Made by a program: the position numbers and the translations under genes. From Streptomyces sp. DSM 15324 (lineage in GTDB: Bacteria; Actinomycetota; Actinomycetes; Streptomycetales; Streptomycetaceae), in assembly GCF_001514285.1 (NCBI RefSeq), contig NZ_KQ949024.1, forward strand, positions 772,700 through 836,699: a stretch of DNA of 64,000 nt, in the 5' to 3' direction. The first letter of the stretch is position 1. Each line of letters opens with the position of its first letter. Below, piece after piece: positions 1 to 8,255 of this stretch. The notes beneath the pieces are model-generated. The model had not been told where the DNA came from. It saw only the letters and a program-made list of their open reading frames with translations, and searched no databases.

Positions 1-58
1 AGCCGCAGACCTTACCCGCGCGTCGGCCGATACCGAGCACCGTGCCAAGCTTGACTCC

Positions 59-523
59 ATGCAGCTCTCCGCCGCCCCTTACGAAGAACGTCTCACCGCG
101 CCCCGCACCTGGTGGCTGATCTCGTTCCTCGTCGGCGTCTCCTTCGCCCTGATCCTGCTGCCCTTCGGCACGCTGCCGCTGCTGGGCGGCCTGGTGGGCG
201 GGACGGCGGTGGCCGCGGTCGCCGCCAGTTCGTACGGCTCGGTGCGCATCCGGGTGGTCGGGGACGCGCTGATCGCCGGCGAGGCGCGGATCCCGGTCAC
301 GGCCCTCGGCGAGGCGGAGGTCCTGGACCCGGAGGAGGCGCGGGCCTGGCGCACCTACAAGGCGGACGTGCGCGCGTTCCTGCTGCTGCGCGCCTACATC
401 CCCACCGCGCTGAAGGTGCAGGTCACCGATCCGGACGACCCGACCCCCTACCTGTACCTGTCGACGCGGGAGCCGGAGCGGCTGGCGCAGGCGCTGCGCA
501 CGGCGCGGGAGGCCGCGGTCTAG
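59..523 (+). CDS. DUF3093 membrane protein
   Basis: A 154-residue protein with two closely spaced hydrophobic segments (about residues 18-58) followed by a soluble, charged C-terminal half. This is the layout of the actinobacterial DUF3093 family, whose function is unknown. The ATG follows a short leader that begins at the window edge, so any promoter is only partly visible. It converges on the next gene with a 16-base gap. Family assignment is from recalled sequence pattern and gene neighbourhood (DUF4193 nearby); the topology is read from the sequence. Confidence 0.85.
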   Translation: MQLSAAPYEERLTAPRTWWLISFLVGVSFALILLPFGTLPLLGGLVGGTAVAAVAASSYGSVRIRVVGDALIAGEARIPVTALGEAEVLDPEEARAWRTYKADVRAFLLLRAYIPTALKVQVTDPDDPTPYLYLSTREPERLAQALRTAREAAV

Positions 524-539
524 GGCGCCGCGCCCCGGC

Positions 540-1487
540 TCAGTACCCGAGCTCCCTGGGATGTCCGGGGAGCTCCGTCATGTCCAGCGGATCTGCGGGC
601 TTCTCCAGCGGCGGCAGGTCCGTCAGGGCCTCCCAGGGCACCTGGGCCTTGCGCAGATCGGCGCGGATCCTCGCGGCCAGCTTCTTGGTGTCGCGCCGGT
701 TCATGGCCGCGCCCACCACGGCGCCCACCAGGAACGGCACCAGCATCGGCAGGTCACGGACGAGCCGTTTCATGATCTGCTGGCGCAGCTCGCGTTTCAT
801 CTGGCCGCCGAGCGCGGAGTTGACCGAGGACGGCTTGAGCGGTTCTATGCCGCGCTCGCCCGACCAGGAGCGCAGATAGGCCGTGCTGCGGTCCTTGAGG
901 CTGCCGGGGGGCCTGAGGCCGTACACCTCGTGCAGTTCGGCGATGAGCTTCAGCTCGATCGCCGCCACGCCGGTGATCTCCGCGGCCAGCTCGGTCGGCA
1001 TCGCGGGCGGCACGGGCAGCATGGCCGCCGCGCCGACGCCCGCGCCGACCGTGGCCGTGGCGTTAGCGGCGCCCGCCACGAGCTTGTCGGCGAGCTGTTC
1101 CGGCCCGAGGCCGGGGAACTGTCTGCGGAGCGTCCTGAGGTCCCGTACGGGGATCCTCGGGGCGATCTCGATGATCCGGTCCGCGAGGTAGGCCAGACCG
1201 GCCCTGGCGCGGTCCCCGCCCTTGCGGACGCCTTCCCGGGCCAGGTCCCTGGCCTTGTCGCGGATCACCGCGGCCCGTCGCCTGGCGACGGGCGCGGGTC
1301 CACGTCCAGGCTCCGGGAGTCCGGTCCCGTCACCTGTCGTACCGAGCGAGGCCGATCCCGCAGGGACCACTCCCGTACCGGATGGGCCTCGCTCGTCGTC
1401 ACGCACGCCGTGAGGGCCGTCGGACGGCCCGTGGTCCGCTCCCGGCTTGCGGAAGCGGCGCTTCCGAGAGGGGGTCGAGCCAGTCAC
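540..1487 (-). CDS. Hypothetical protein with glycine-rich membrane hairpins
   Basis: A 315-residue protein with a basic, low-complexity N-terminus (about 1-85) and a folded part with two Gly/Ala-rich hydrophobic stretches. One is near residues 150-190 (AAMLPVPPAMPTELAAEI and on), the other near 255-275 (LVPFLVGAVVGAAMNRR). The pattern, a helix bundle with a terminal glycine-rich hairpin ending in N-R, resembles the EcsC superfamily, but this is a tentative likeness. The GTG start lies 13 bases after the DUF4193 stop, with a GAGGCGGGG ribosome site overlapping that stop, so the two genes are probably co-transcribed. Function unknown. Confidence 0.8.
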   Translation of the reverse strand: MTGSTPSRKRRFRKPGADHGPSDGPHGVRDDERGPSGTGVVPAGSASLGTTGDGTGLPEPGRGPAPVARRRAAVIRDKARDLAREGVRKGGDRARAGLAYLADRIIEIAPRIPVRDLRTLRRQFPGLGPEQLADKLVAGAANATATVGAGVGAAAMLPVPPAMPTELAAEITGVAAIELKLIAELHEVYGLRPPGSLKDRSTAYLRSWSGERGIEPLKPSSVNSALGGQMKRELRQQIMKRLVRDLPMLVPFLVGAVVGAAMNRRDTKKLAARIRADLRKAQVPWEALTDLPPLEKPADPLDMTELPGHPRELGY

Positions 1488-1500
1488 GGCCGACCCCGCC

Positions 1501-1797
1501 TCAGTCGCAGTCGCGGCAGATCGGCTGACCGTTCTTCTCCCGGGCCAGCTGGCTGCGGTGGTGCACCAGGAAGCAGCTCATGCAGGTGAACTCGTCCTGC
1601 TGCTTCGGCAGCACGCGGACAGCCAGTTCCTCGTTGGACAGGTCCGCTCCGGGGAGCTCCAGCCCTTCCGCGGCCTCGAACTCGTCGACATCGACGGCGG
1701 AGGCGGACTTGTCGTTCCGCCGGGCCTTCAGCTCTTCAAGGCTGTCGGAGTCGACGTCGTCGTCGGTCTTGCGTGGGGTGTCGTAATCGGTTGCCAT
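1501..1797 (-). CDS. DUF4193 zinc-ribbon protein
   Basis: A 98-residue acidic protein starting MATDYDTPR. The C-terminal third carries two cysteine pairs, CMSC and CRDC, separated by about 17 residues, which would form a small zinc ribbon. The family is conserved across actinobacteria and has no assigned function. It is the first gene of a two-gene unit with the 315-residue protein downstream. The leader upstream of it (1798-2193) is unusually long and contains two palindromes. Confidence 0.9.
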   Translation of the reverse strand: MATDYDTPRKTDDDVDSDSLEELKARRNDKSASAVDVDEFEAAEGLELPGADLSNEELAVRVLPKQQDEFTCMSCFLVHHRSQLAREKNGQPICRDCD

Positions 1798-2193
1798 TTC
1801 GCCTCTCCCCCTCTGGGTGAATGCGGTGTCTCCAGCGCACGTAACGCGTGAGAGGCCGGACTTGTGCCCGCCTCGAGGCGGAGATTTTGCCTCACATCAA
1901 GGTCTGTTACTCAATCGACACCCAACCGGACTCCTCATGAGTGATCGGCTTGGATGGCGATCGGGACCGTACACGGTCCTGATGTCGCACTTCAAAGGCG
2001 TCTCACCGTGTACTTCCCGTGATCAGGACCCCCGAAAACCCGGATTTTCCGGGCTTTCCGGCGGGCGCCATGATCACAGAGAGTAGATGGCCGGAAATTC
2101 GCCTTTGTGATCGATCACACACGGGGCCGCCCTGGCCGAGTGCTGAGAATTCCGCGCAAAGCGAACATCCCCGCGTGTGTCGGCGACATGATC
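1798..2193. other. Intergenic region with two palindromes
   Basis: About 400 bases without a gene, between the start of DUF4193 and the end of cutS. Two inverted repeats stand out. GGACCGT-AC-ACGGTCC at 1964-1979 is symmetric apart from its 2-base centre. TGTGATCGATCACA at 2106-2119 is a perfect 14-mer. The second resembles a CRP/FNR-family half-site pair but with a 4-base rather than 6-base centre. A CCCGGA/TCCGGG hairpin followed by a short T run lies near 2039-2058. DUF4193 is transcribed away from this region, so the first palindrome could be an operator for it. Confidence 0.5.
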
Positions 2194-3453
2194 TCAGACG
2201 GGCAGGGTCACCCGCATCACCAGTCCTCCCCCCTCCCGCGGCTGGGCCGCGATGTGCCCGCCGTGTGCCCGGGCCACGGACCGCGCGATGGACAGCCCGA
2301 GCCCGACCCCCTTGTCGCTGCCCGTGCGCTCCGTACGCAGCCGCCGGAACGGCTCGAAGAGATTGTCGACCTCGTACGCCGGCACGACCGGCCCGGTGTT
2401 GGACACCACCAGGACCGCGTGCCCGTGCTGGATCTCGGTGGTCACCTCGACCCAGCCGTCCTCCGGGACGTTGTAGCGCACGGCGTTCTGCACCAGGTTC
2501 AGCGCGATGCGCTCCAGCAGGACGCCGTTGCCCTGCACGACCGCGGGTTTCTGCTCGCTGCGGATCACCACGCCCTTCGCCTCCGCCTCCGCGCGCACCT
2601 GGTCGACGGCCTGCTCGGCGACCTCGGCCAGGTCCACCGGCTTGCGCTCGACGATCTGGTTGTCGCTGCGGGCGAGCAGCAGCAGGCCCTCCACGAGCTG
2701 CTCGCTGCGCTCGTTGGTGGCCAGCAGGGTCTTGCCGAGCTGTTGCAGCTCCACGGGCGCGTGCGGATCGGAGAGGTGCACCTCCAGCAGCGTGCGGTTG
2801 ATGGCCAGCGGGGTGCGCAGCTCGTGCGAGGCGTTGCCGACGAAGCGCTGCTGGGCGGTGAAGGCCCGCTGGAGGCGCTCCAGCATGTCGTCGAAGGTGT
2901 CCGCGAGCTCCTTGAACTCGTCGTCCGGGCCGTCCAGCTCGATCCGGCGCGAGAGGTCCGAGCCGGCCACGGCGCGCGCGGTGCGGGTGATCCGCCCGAG
3001 CGGCGACAGGACGCGTCCGGCCATGGCGTAGCCGAAGGCGAAGGCGATCACGGCGAGACCGAGGAGGGCCAGGAGGGAGCGGCTGAGGAGGTCGTCGAGG
3101 GCGGCCTGGCGGGAGTGGTCGATGCAGTCGCTGATCGCGGAGTTGAACTGCGTGAGGGTCAGACCGGTCGCGTTGTTGACCGCGGGGCAGTCGGCGCTGG
3201 CGACCTTGATCTCGTTACTGGCGCTCACGATCTTGAACGGCGGCTGGTTGCCGGTGCTGATGGCCTGCGCGGCGAGGAGGTAGATGATCGACAGCAAGAG
3301 GATGCCGGCGATCAGGAACATCCCGCCGTACAGCAGGGTGAGGCGTATCCGGATCGTGGGGCGCAGCCACGGGAAGGGGGTCTGCGCCCGCCGGGGATCC
3401 CACGTGGGCTTCGGGGGTGCCTGGGGAGGCGCGGGTGCGGCGGCCACGGCCAT
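2194..3453 (-). CDS. cutS: Sensor histidine kinase CutS
   Basis: A 419-residue class I histidine kinase. Transmembrane helices lie at about 38-62 and 126-146 and flank a short extracytoplasmic sensor of about 60 residues with two cysteines (C89 and C110). A HAMP region follows, then the phosphoacceptor H210 in SHELRTPL, an N box (NLVQNAVRYN) and a G box (KGVGLGLSIA). The ATG overlaps the cutR stop as TGATG, indicating translational coupling. CutRS was first described in S. lividans as affecting copper-related phenotypes and has since been linked to envelope and secretion stress. The two sensor cysteines fit a redox or disulfide-state signal, which is inference. Confidence 0.93.
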   Translation of the reverse strand: MAVAAAPAPPQAPPKPTWDPRRAQTPFPWLRPTIRIRLTLLYGGMFLIAGILLLSIIYLLAAQAISTGNQPPFKIVSASNEIKVASADCPAVNNATGLTLTQFNSAISDCIDHSRQAALDDLLSRSLLALLGLAVIAFAFGYAMAGRVLSPLGRITRTARAVAGSDLSRRIELDGPDDEFKELADTFDDMLERLQRAFTAQQRFVGNASHELRTPLAINRTLLEVHLSDPHAPVELQQLGKTLLATNERSEQLVEGLLLLARSDNQIVERKPVDLAEVAEQAVDQVRAEAEAKGVVIRSEQKPAVVQGNGVLLERIALNLVQNAVRYNVPEDGWVEVTTEIQHGHAVLVVSNTGPVVPAYEVDNLFEPFRRLRTERTGSDKGVGLGLSIARSVARAHGGHIAAQPREGGGLVMRVTLPV

Positions 3454-4106
3454 CAGATCCGGTAGCCGGAGCCGGGCACGGTGACGATCACCGGGGGTTC
3501 GCCGAGCTTGCGGCGGAGCGTCATGACGGTCACGCGGACGACGTTGGTGAACGGGTCGGTGTTCTCGTCCCACGCCTTCTCCAGGAGCTGTTCCGCCGAG
3601 ACGACGGCGCCCTCGCTGCGCATCAGGACCTCCAGGACGGCGAACTCCTTGGGTGCGAGCTGGACCTCCCTGCCGTCGCGGAAGACCTCGCGGCGGTTCG
3701 GGTCGAGCTTGATGCCGGCGCGCTCCAGGACGGGCGGCAGCGGCACGCTGGTACGCCGGCCGAGGGCCCGCACGCGCGCGATCAGCTCGCTGAACGCGAA
3801 GGGCTTGGGGAGGTAGTCGTCGGCGCCGATCTCCAGGCCCTCGACGCGGTCGCTGACGTCGCCGGAGGCCGTGAGCATCAGGACGCGTGTGGGCAGGCCG
3901 AGCTCGACGATCTTCCGGCAGACGTCGTCGCCGTGGACGAGCGGGAGGTCGCGGTCGAGGACGACCACGTCGTAGTCGTTGACGCCGATGCGTTCCAGGG
4001 CGGCCGCACCGTCGTACACGACGTCGACGGCCATGGCCTCCCGGCGTAGTCCGGTGGCCACCGCATCGGCGAGCAGCTGCTCGTCCTCGACGACGAGTAC
4101 GCGCAC
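3453..4106 (-). CDS. cutR: Response regulator CutR
   Basis: A 217-residue OmpR/PhoB-type regulator. The receiver domain has the acidic pair E7-D8, phospho-acceptor D51 in VVLDRDLP, a conserved Thr/Ser and the KPF lysine. The C-terminal winged helix ends in the usual RxVxTVPGSGYRI. The GTG at 4106 is preferred over the longer GTG at 4130. It has AGGAAGG about 9 bases upstream and gives the 217 residues I recall for S. lividans CutR. It is the first gene of the cutRS operon, and its stop overlaps the cutS start. Confidence 0.93.
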   Translation of the reverse strand: MRVLVVEDEQLLADAVATGLRREAMAVDVVYDGAAALERIGVNDYDVVVLDRDLPLVHGDDVCRKIVELGLPTRVLMLTASGDVSDRVEGLEIGADDYLPKPFAFSELIARVRALGRRTSVPLPPVLERAGIKLDPNRREVFRDGREVQLAPKEFAVLEVLMRSEGAVVSAEQLLEKAWDENTDPFTNVVRVTVMTLRRKLGEPPVIVTVPGSGYRI

Positions 4107-4518
4107 GTCGCTTGTCCTTCCTGTGTCCACCCGTAGCGCTCCGTGAGCGCACGCGGGCAGGGGTTCCTGGTGGGTGTGCTTCCATCCTGCCCTTTTCGGC
4201 CATAAGTCGGCGGTAAGACGGTGAGGGCGCGATGAAGGCCAGGTATGAACCCCGGGAATGCGAGATTTTCTCGTTCGGTTGAGGTTTCCGTGGAAGGGAG
4301 CGGGGGGAGGACGGCTTTACACCCCGCGATCACGCTCTGCATGTGCCACAACACCATGTGGTACTCCGCTGTCCGCTTGCCGCAGAGTGGGCGTGGGTGT
4401 CCGGCACCGTCGCCGCCCGGCAGGGCAGCGCTGGGCACCCACTGGAGACGTGATCGCCCCTTCCGAACCGGCACACCCCCGTGCCATCGACCCACGACCC
4501 AGGACGAGGGGGCGCAGC

Positions 4519-4692
4519 ATGGACGCATTCACCACAGGACTTCTGCAGCGCATAAGGGCGACCGAGTCCGATCTGACCAGGGCGCTCGACGAGGGCGACG
4601 ACTTCCTCGTCGAGGTGGAGCAGGCTGAACTCGACGACCTGCGACGCCTCGCCGCCGAACACGGTGTGGAGGTCGGCGCGAGGAGCGTCTGA
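4519..4692 (+). CDS. Small conserved hypothetical protein (57 aa)
   Basis: A 57-residue acidic, wholly helical-looking protein (MDAFTTGLLQRIRATESDL start). The ATG at 4519 follows GGGGGC, and the in-frame extension upstream reads as non-coding. There are no cysteines and no membrane segment. It stands alone between divergent cutR and a bidirectional terminator. The C-terminal EVEQAELDDLRRLAAEHG suggests an amphipathic helix for a protein contact. A similar small ORF at this place in other Streptomyces is recalled but not checked. The roughly 390 bases upstream (4131-4518) hold the divergent cutR promoter and a CCACA-N6-TGTGG inverted repeat at 4346-4361. Confidence 0.72.
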   Translation: MDAFTTGLLQRIRATESDLTRALDEGDDFLVEVEQAELDDLRRLAAEHGVEVGARSV

Positions 4693-4711
4693 GTGGTTGG
4701 TACGCGTCGTT

Positions 4712-4767
4712 CGCACGCGTGACGGAGGGGCCCCGGCGAATCCAGCGCCGGGGCCCCTTCGCGTGCG
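4712..4767. terminator. Bidirectional terminator
   Basis: A two-tier hairpin. The inner 12-bp perfect stem GGGGCCCCGGCG/CGCCGGGGCCCC (4727-4738 with 4746-4757) sits inside an outer CGCACGCG/CGCGTGCG stem (4712-4719 with 4760-4767). It lies between the converging 57-aa gene and the inositol monophosphatase gene, with no long T run, as is common in this group. Confidence 0.85.
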
Positions 4768-4777
4768 CGCCGGTGCC

Positions 4778-5593
4778 TCAGTCGTGCCAGGCGCCGAAGT
4801 CCTCCAGGAGGCGCTGGAGGGGCTCGAAGACGGCCGGGGTGGCGGCGATGGCCAGGTCGCGCGAGGGGCGCTCTCCGGGGCGTCCACCGGTCAGCGCGCC
4901 CGCCTCCCGGGCGATCAGGTCACCCGCCGCGAGGTCCCAGGGGTGCAGTCCGCGCTCGTAGTAGCCGTCCAGGCGGCCTGCGGCCACGTCGGCCAGGTCC
5001 ACGGCGGCCGACCCGCTGCGCCGGATGTCCCGCAGCAGCGGGACGATCCGCCGGGCCACCTCGGCCTGGTGGGTGCGGACCTCGGTGACGTAGTTGAAGC
5101 CGGTGGAGACCAGGGCCTGGTCGAGCGGGGCCGGGGCCCGGCAGGACAGCTCCCGCTCGCCGTCCCAGGCACCGGTCGCGCGGGCGCCGCGACCGCGTAC
5201 GGCGTGGTACGACTCCCCGCGCATCGGGATCTCCACGACCCCGACGACGGTCTCGCCGTCCTGCTCGGCGGCGATGGAGACGGCCCAGGTGGGCAGGCCG
5301 TAGAGGTAGTTGACCGTGCCGTCGAGGGGGTCGATCACCCAGCGGATGCCGGTGCTGCCGGGGCTGGCGGCGCCCTCCTCGCCGAGGAAGCCGTCGTGGG
5401 GGCGGTGTTCGGAGATCAGGCCGGTGATCAGCTTCTCGGCGGCGATGTCCATCTCGGTGACCACGTCGATGGGGCTCGACTTGGTGGCGGCCACCGCGAG
5501 GTCGGCCGGGCGGCCGTCCCGCAGCAGCGCGCCGGCCCGGCGGGCGGCCTCCCGGGCGAGTGCGAGCAGGTCCTCGTGGAGGGGGTCGGTCAC
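4778..5593 (-). CDS. Inositol monophosphatase family protein
   Basis: A 271-residue member of the lithium-sensitive phosphatase superfamily. The metal-binding signature is complete: D in SPIDVVTEMD, GEEG, the DPLDGTVNY loop (I-D-P-L-D-G-T) and HPWDLAAG near the C-terminus. It should hydrolyse a sugar or inositol monophosphate using Mg2+; the exact substrate cannot be read. The GTG start has GAGGAG just upstream and lies 8 bases after the hemH stop, so the two form an operon. Longer in-frame extensions are Arg/Pro-rich and spurious. Confidence 0.93.
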   Translation of the reverse strand: MTDPLHEDLLALAREAARRAGALLRDGRPADLAVAATKSSPIDVVTEMDIAAEKLITGLISEHRPHDGFLGEEGAASPGSTGIRWVIDPLDGTVNYLYGLPTWAVSIAAEQDGETVVGVVEIPMRGESYHAVRGRGARATGAWDGERELSCRAPAPLDQALVSTGFNYVTEVRTHQAEVARRIVPLLRDIRRSGSAAVDLADVAAGRLDGYYERGLHPWDLAAGDLIAREAGALTGGRPGERPSRDLAIAATPAVFEPLQRLLEDFGAWHD

Positions 5594-5601
5594 GGGGCTC
5601 C

Positions 5602-6729
5602 TCACGCGTAGGGGCTGTCGGCGCCGGCGGCGGCGGGGTGGGGCGCGCGGGCCGGGCAGCAGCCGACGGGGCACAGGTCGTGGCTGGCGCCCAGCGCGCC
5701 CAGGGCGCACGGGGTGACCGGTCGGCCGGTCTCGGCTGCGGCACGCTCCAGGACCAGCTCGCGGACGGCGGCGGCGAACCTCGGGTCCGCGCCGACGGTG
5801 GCCGAGCGGCGCACCGGCAGGCCGAGCTCCGCGGCCTTGGCCGTGGCCTCGGTGTCGAGGTCGTAGAGGACCTCCATGTGGTCGGAGACGAAGCCGATGG
5901 GGGCCATCACGACCGCGGGGACGCCGGCCGCGTGGCGCTCCTCGAGGTGGTCGCAGATGTCGGGCTCCAGCCAGGGGATGTGGGGGGCGCCGGAGCGGGA
6001 CTGGTAGACGAGCTGCCAGGGGTGGTCGACGCCGGTGCGCTCGCGGACGGCGTCGGCGATCGTACGGGCCACGTCCAGGTGCTGCCTCACGTACGCCCCG
6101 CCGTCGCCGTGGCCCTCGACGGGGCCGGAGGTGTCGGCCGAGGCGTCGGGGATCGAGTGGGTGGAGAAGGCGAGGTGGGCGCCGTCGCGGACGTCCTCGG
6201 GGAGGTCGGCGAGGGACCGGAGGACGCCGTCGATCATGGGCTCAAGGAAGCCCGGGTGGTTGAAGTAGTGCCGCAGCTTGTCGATCCGGGGCAGCGGCAG
6301 GCCCTCCGCCTCCAGCGCGGCCAGCGAGTCGGCGAGGTTCTCGCGGTACTGGCGGCAGCCCGAGTACGAGGCGTAGGCGCTGGTGGCGAGGACGAGGATG
6401 CGGCGGCGGCCGTCGGCGACCATCTCGCGCAGGGTGTCGGTGAGGTAGGGGGCCCAGTTGCGGTTGCCCCAGTAGACCGGCAGGTCCAGGCCGTGGTCGG
6501 CGAAGTCCTTGCGCAGGGCGTCCAGGAGGGCGCGGTTCTGGTCGTTGATGGGGCTGACTCCGCCGAACAGGAAGTAGTGCCGGCCGACCTCCTTGAGGCG
6601 TTCCTTCGGAATGCCGCGCCCGCGGGTCACGTTCTCCAGGAACGGGACCACGTCGTCCGGGCCTTCCGGGCCGCCGAAGGAGAGCAGGAGCAGGGCGTCG
6701 TAGGGGGTGGCATCGAGCGCTTCTGGCAT
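5602..6729 (-). CDS. hemH: Ferrochelatase (probably coproporphyrin type)
   Basis: A 375-residue chelatase that inserts Fe2+ into a porphyrin late in haem synthesis. Visible signatures are the N-terminal [14 protein letters not shown], the GGVSPIN loop, the STHSIPD histidine and the YQSRSG/PWLEPD motifs. A cysteine-rich tail (C in TPCALG, then CPVGCC) could bind a 2Fe-2S cluster. Actinobacterial members generally act on coproporphyrin III and are called CpfC; that specificity is family knowledge. The ATG at 6729 starts the conserved region. It lies upstream of the inositol monophosphatase gene and diverges from the MFS gene across a 287-base spacer. Confidence 0.94.
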   Translation of the reverse strand: MPEALDATPYDALLLLSFGGPEGPDDVVPFLENVTRGRGIPKERLKEVGRHYFLFGGVSPINDQNRALLDALRKDFADHGLDLPVYWGNRNWAPYLTDTLREMVADGRRRILVLATSAYASYSGCRQYRENLADSLAALEAEGLPLPRIDKLRHYFNHPGFLEPMIDGVLRSLADLPEDVRDGAHLAFSTHSIPDASADTSGPVEGHGDGGAYVRQHLDVARTIADAVRERTGVDHPWQLVYQSRSGAPHIPWLEPDICDHLEERHAAGVPAVVMAPIGFVSDHMEVLYDLDTEATAKAAELGLPVRRSATVGADPRFAAAVRELVLERAAAETGRPVTPCALGALGASHDLCPVGCCPARAPHPAAAGADSPYA

Positions 6730-7016
6730 GGATCCGATCCTGCCACCCGCGTCCGACAGCGGGGAAACGGCGGGGGCACACCGGGGTCGCACCGGCATCG
6801 CACCGGGCGCCGTACCGGGGGTGCCCGCGGGGCGTGCGCGCCGGTGCCGGCCGGTATGGCCGGTACGGCCGGTGCATGGGGGTTGCCCGGCTCGTAAGCT
6901 GTATGGGTTGCCTTCGCGCCTTACCGGGTGTGACCGGGCACGCACCGACGAGCCGCCTCACTTGTCCCGCCGCGCGGAGCCGCCACGCGCGCGTGACCGG
7001 ACCGACCGGAGACACC

Positions 7017-8255
7017 GTGCCCAGCCCCTACCGCGCCCTGTTCGCCGCTGCCGGCTCCAAGGGCTTCTCCGCCGCGGGGTTCCTCGGCCGGATGCCGCTG
7101 TCGATGATGGGCATCGGCGTGGTCACGATGGTCTCCCAGCTCACCGGGCGCTACGGCCTCGCGGGCGCGCTGTCGGCGACGATCGCGCTGGCGGCCGCGG
7201 TGGCGGGGCCTCAGATATCCCGTCTGGTGGACCAGTACGGCCAGCGCCGGGTGCTGCGTCCGGCGACGCTCTTCGCGCTGGCCGCGGCGGCCGGGCTGCT
7301 GCTGGCCGCGCACTTCCGGTGGCCGGACTGGGTGCTGTTCGTGTGCGCCGCGGGCATCGGCGCGGTACCGAGTCTCGGCGCGATGGTGAGGGCCCGGTGG
7401 GCGGCCCTGTACCGGGGCACCCCGCAGCTGCACACGGCGTACTCCTTCGAGTCCGTGGTGGACGAGGTGTGCTTCATCTTCGGGCCGATCATCTCGATCG
7501 GGCTGTCCACGGTCTGGTTCCCGGAGGCGGGCCCGCTGCTGGCGGCCTGCTTCCTCGCGGTCGGGGTCTTCTGGCTGACGGCACAGCGGGCCACCGAGCC
7601 CGTGCCGCACCCGCGCGAGCAGCGCGGCGGCGGCAGCGCCCTGCGCTCGCCCGGACTTCAGGTCCTGGTGGTGACGTTCGTGGCGACCGGAACGATCTTC
7701 GGCGCGGTCGACGTGGTCACGGTCGCCTTCGCCGACGAGCGGGGCCACAAGGGCGCGGCGAGCGTGGTGCTGGCGCTCTACGCGGCCGGTTCCTGTGTCG
7801 CCGGGCTCGTCTTCGGCCTGCTGCGGCTGCGGGGAGCGCCGGAAAAGCGCTGGCTGCTGGGCGTGTTCATGATGGCCGTGAGTATGATCCCCCTCCTACT
7901 GGTCGGAAACTTGCCGTTTCTGGCCGTGGCGCTGTTCGCTGCGGGACTGGCCATCGCTCCGACGATGATCACCACCATGTCCCTCATCGAAGAGCACGTA
8001 CCACGCGCCCAATTGACCGAGGGCATGACCTGGATCAGCACCGGGCTCGCGGTCGGGGTGGCGCTCGGCTCCTCCATCGCCGGCTGGGTCATCGACGCGG
8101 CCGGGGCACAGGCCGGGTACGGGGTTCCGGCGGTGTCCGGGGCCGTCGCGGTCGCGGTCGGTTTCCTCGGGTACCGCCGGCTCGGCAGGCCGGCTCCGGG
8201 TCGGGGAGGCACCCTTGAGCACCACAACGAGCGGGAAGAACGGCACGTGGCGTAA
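7017..8255 (+). CDS. MFS transporter
   Basis: A 412-residue major facilitator with about twelve hydrophobic helices and a GRMPLSMMGIG start to helix 1. There is an R-x-x-D-x-x-G-x-R-like loop after helix 2 (SRLVDQYGQRRVLR). The GTG at 7017 follows CCGGAGA; upstream in-frame sequence is Arg-rich and unlikely. The substrate is unknown. Its last 41 bases overlap the oxidase gene downstream, so the two are translated as a unit and may handle a related sugar, lactone or polyol. The spacer upstream contains a small GGCCGGTA tandem at about 6846-6872. Confidence 0.88.
   Translation: MPSPYRALFAAAGSKGFSAAGFLGRMPLSMMGIGVVTMVSQLTGRYGLAGALSATIALAAAVAGPQISRLVDQYGQRRVLRPATLFALAAAAGLLLAAHFRWPDWVLFVCAAGIGAVPSLGAMVRARWAALYRGTPQLHTAYSFESVVDEVCFIFGPIISIGLSTVWFPEAGPLLAACFLAVGVFWLTAQRATEPVPHPREQRGGGSALRSPGLQVLVVTFVATGTIFGAVDVVTVAFADERGHKGAASVVLALYAAGSCVAGLVFGLLRLRGAPEKRWLLGVFMMAVSMIPLLLVGNLPFLAVALFAAGLAIAPTMITTMSLIEEHVPRAQLTEGMTWISTGLAVGVALGSSIAGWVIDAAGAQAGYGVPAVSGAVAVAVGFLGYRRLGRPAPGRGGTLEHHNEREERHVA

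Noticed and set aside
2106..2119. A true CRP operator
   Set aside because: The arms match TGTGA/TCACA, but the centre is 4 bases, not 6, so I call it only a palindrome.
2194..4203. A 669-residue kinase starting at 4203
   Set aside because: The first 250 residues are an Arg/Pro-rich frame antisense to nothing and overlap cutR. The true cutS start overlaps the cutR stop as TGATG.
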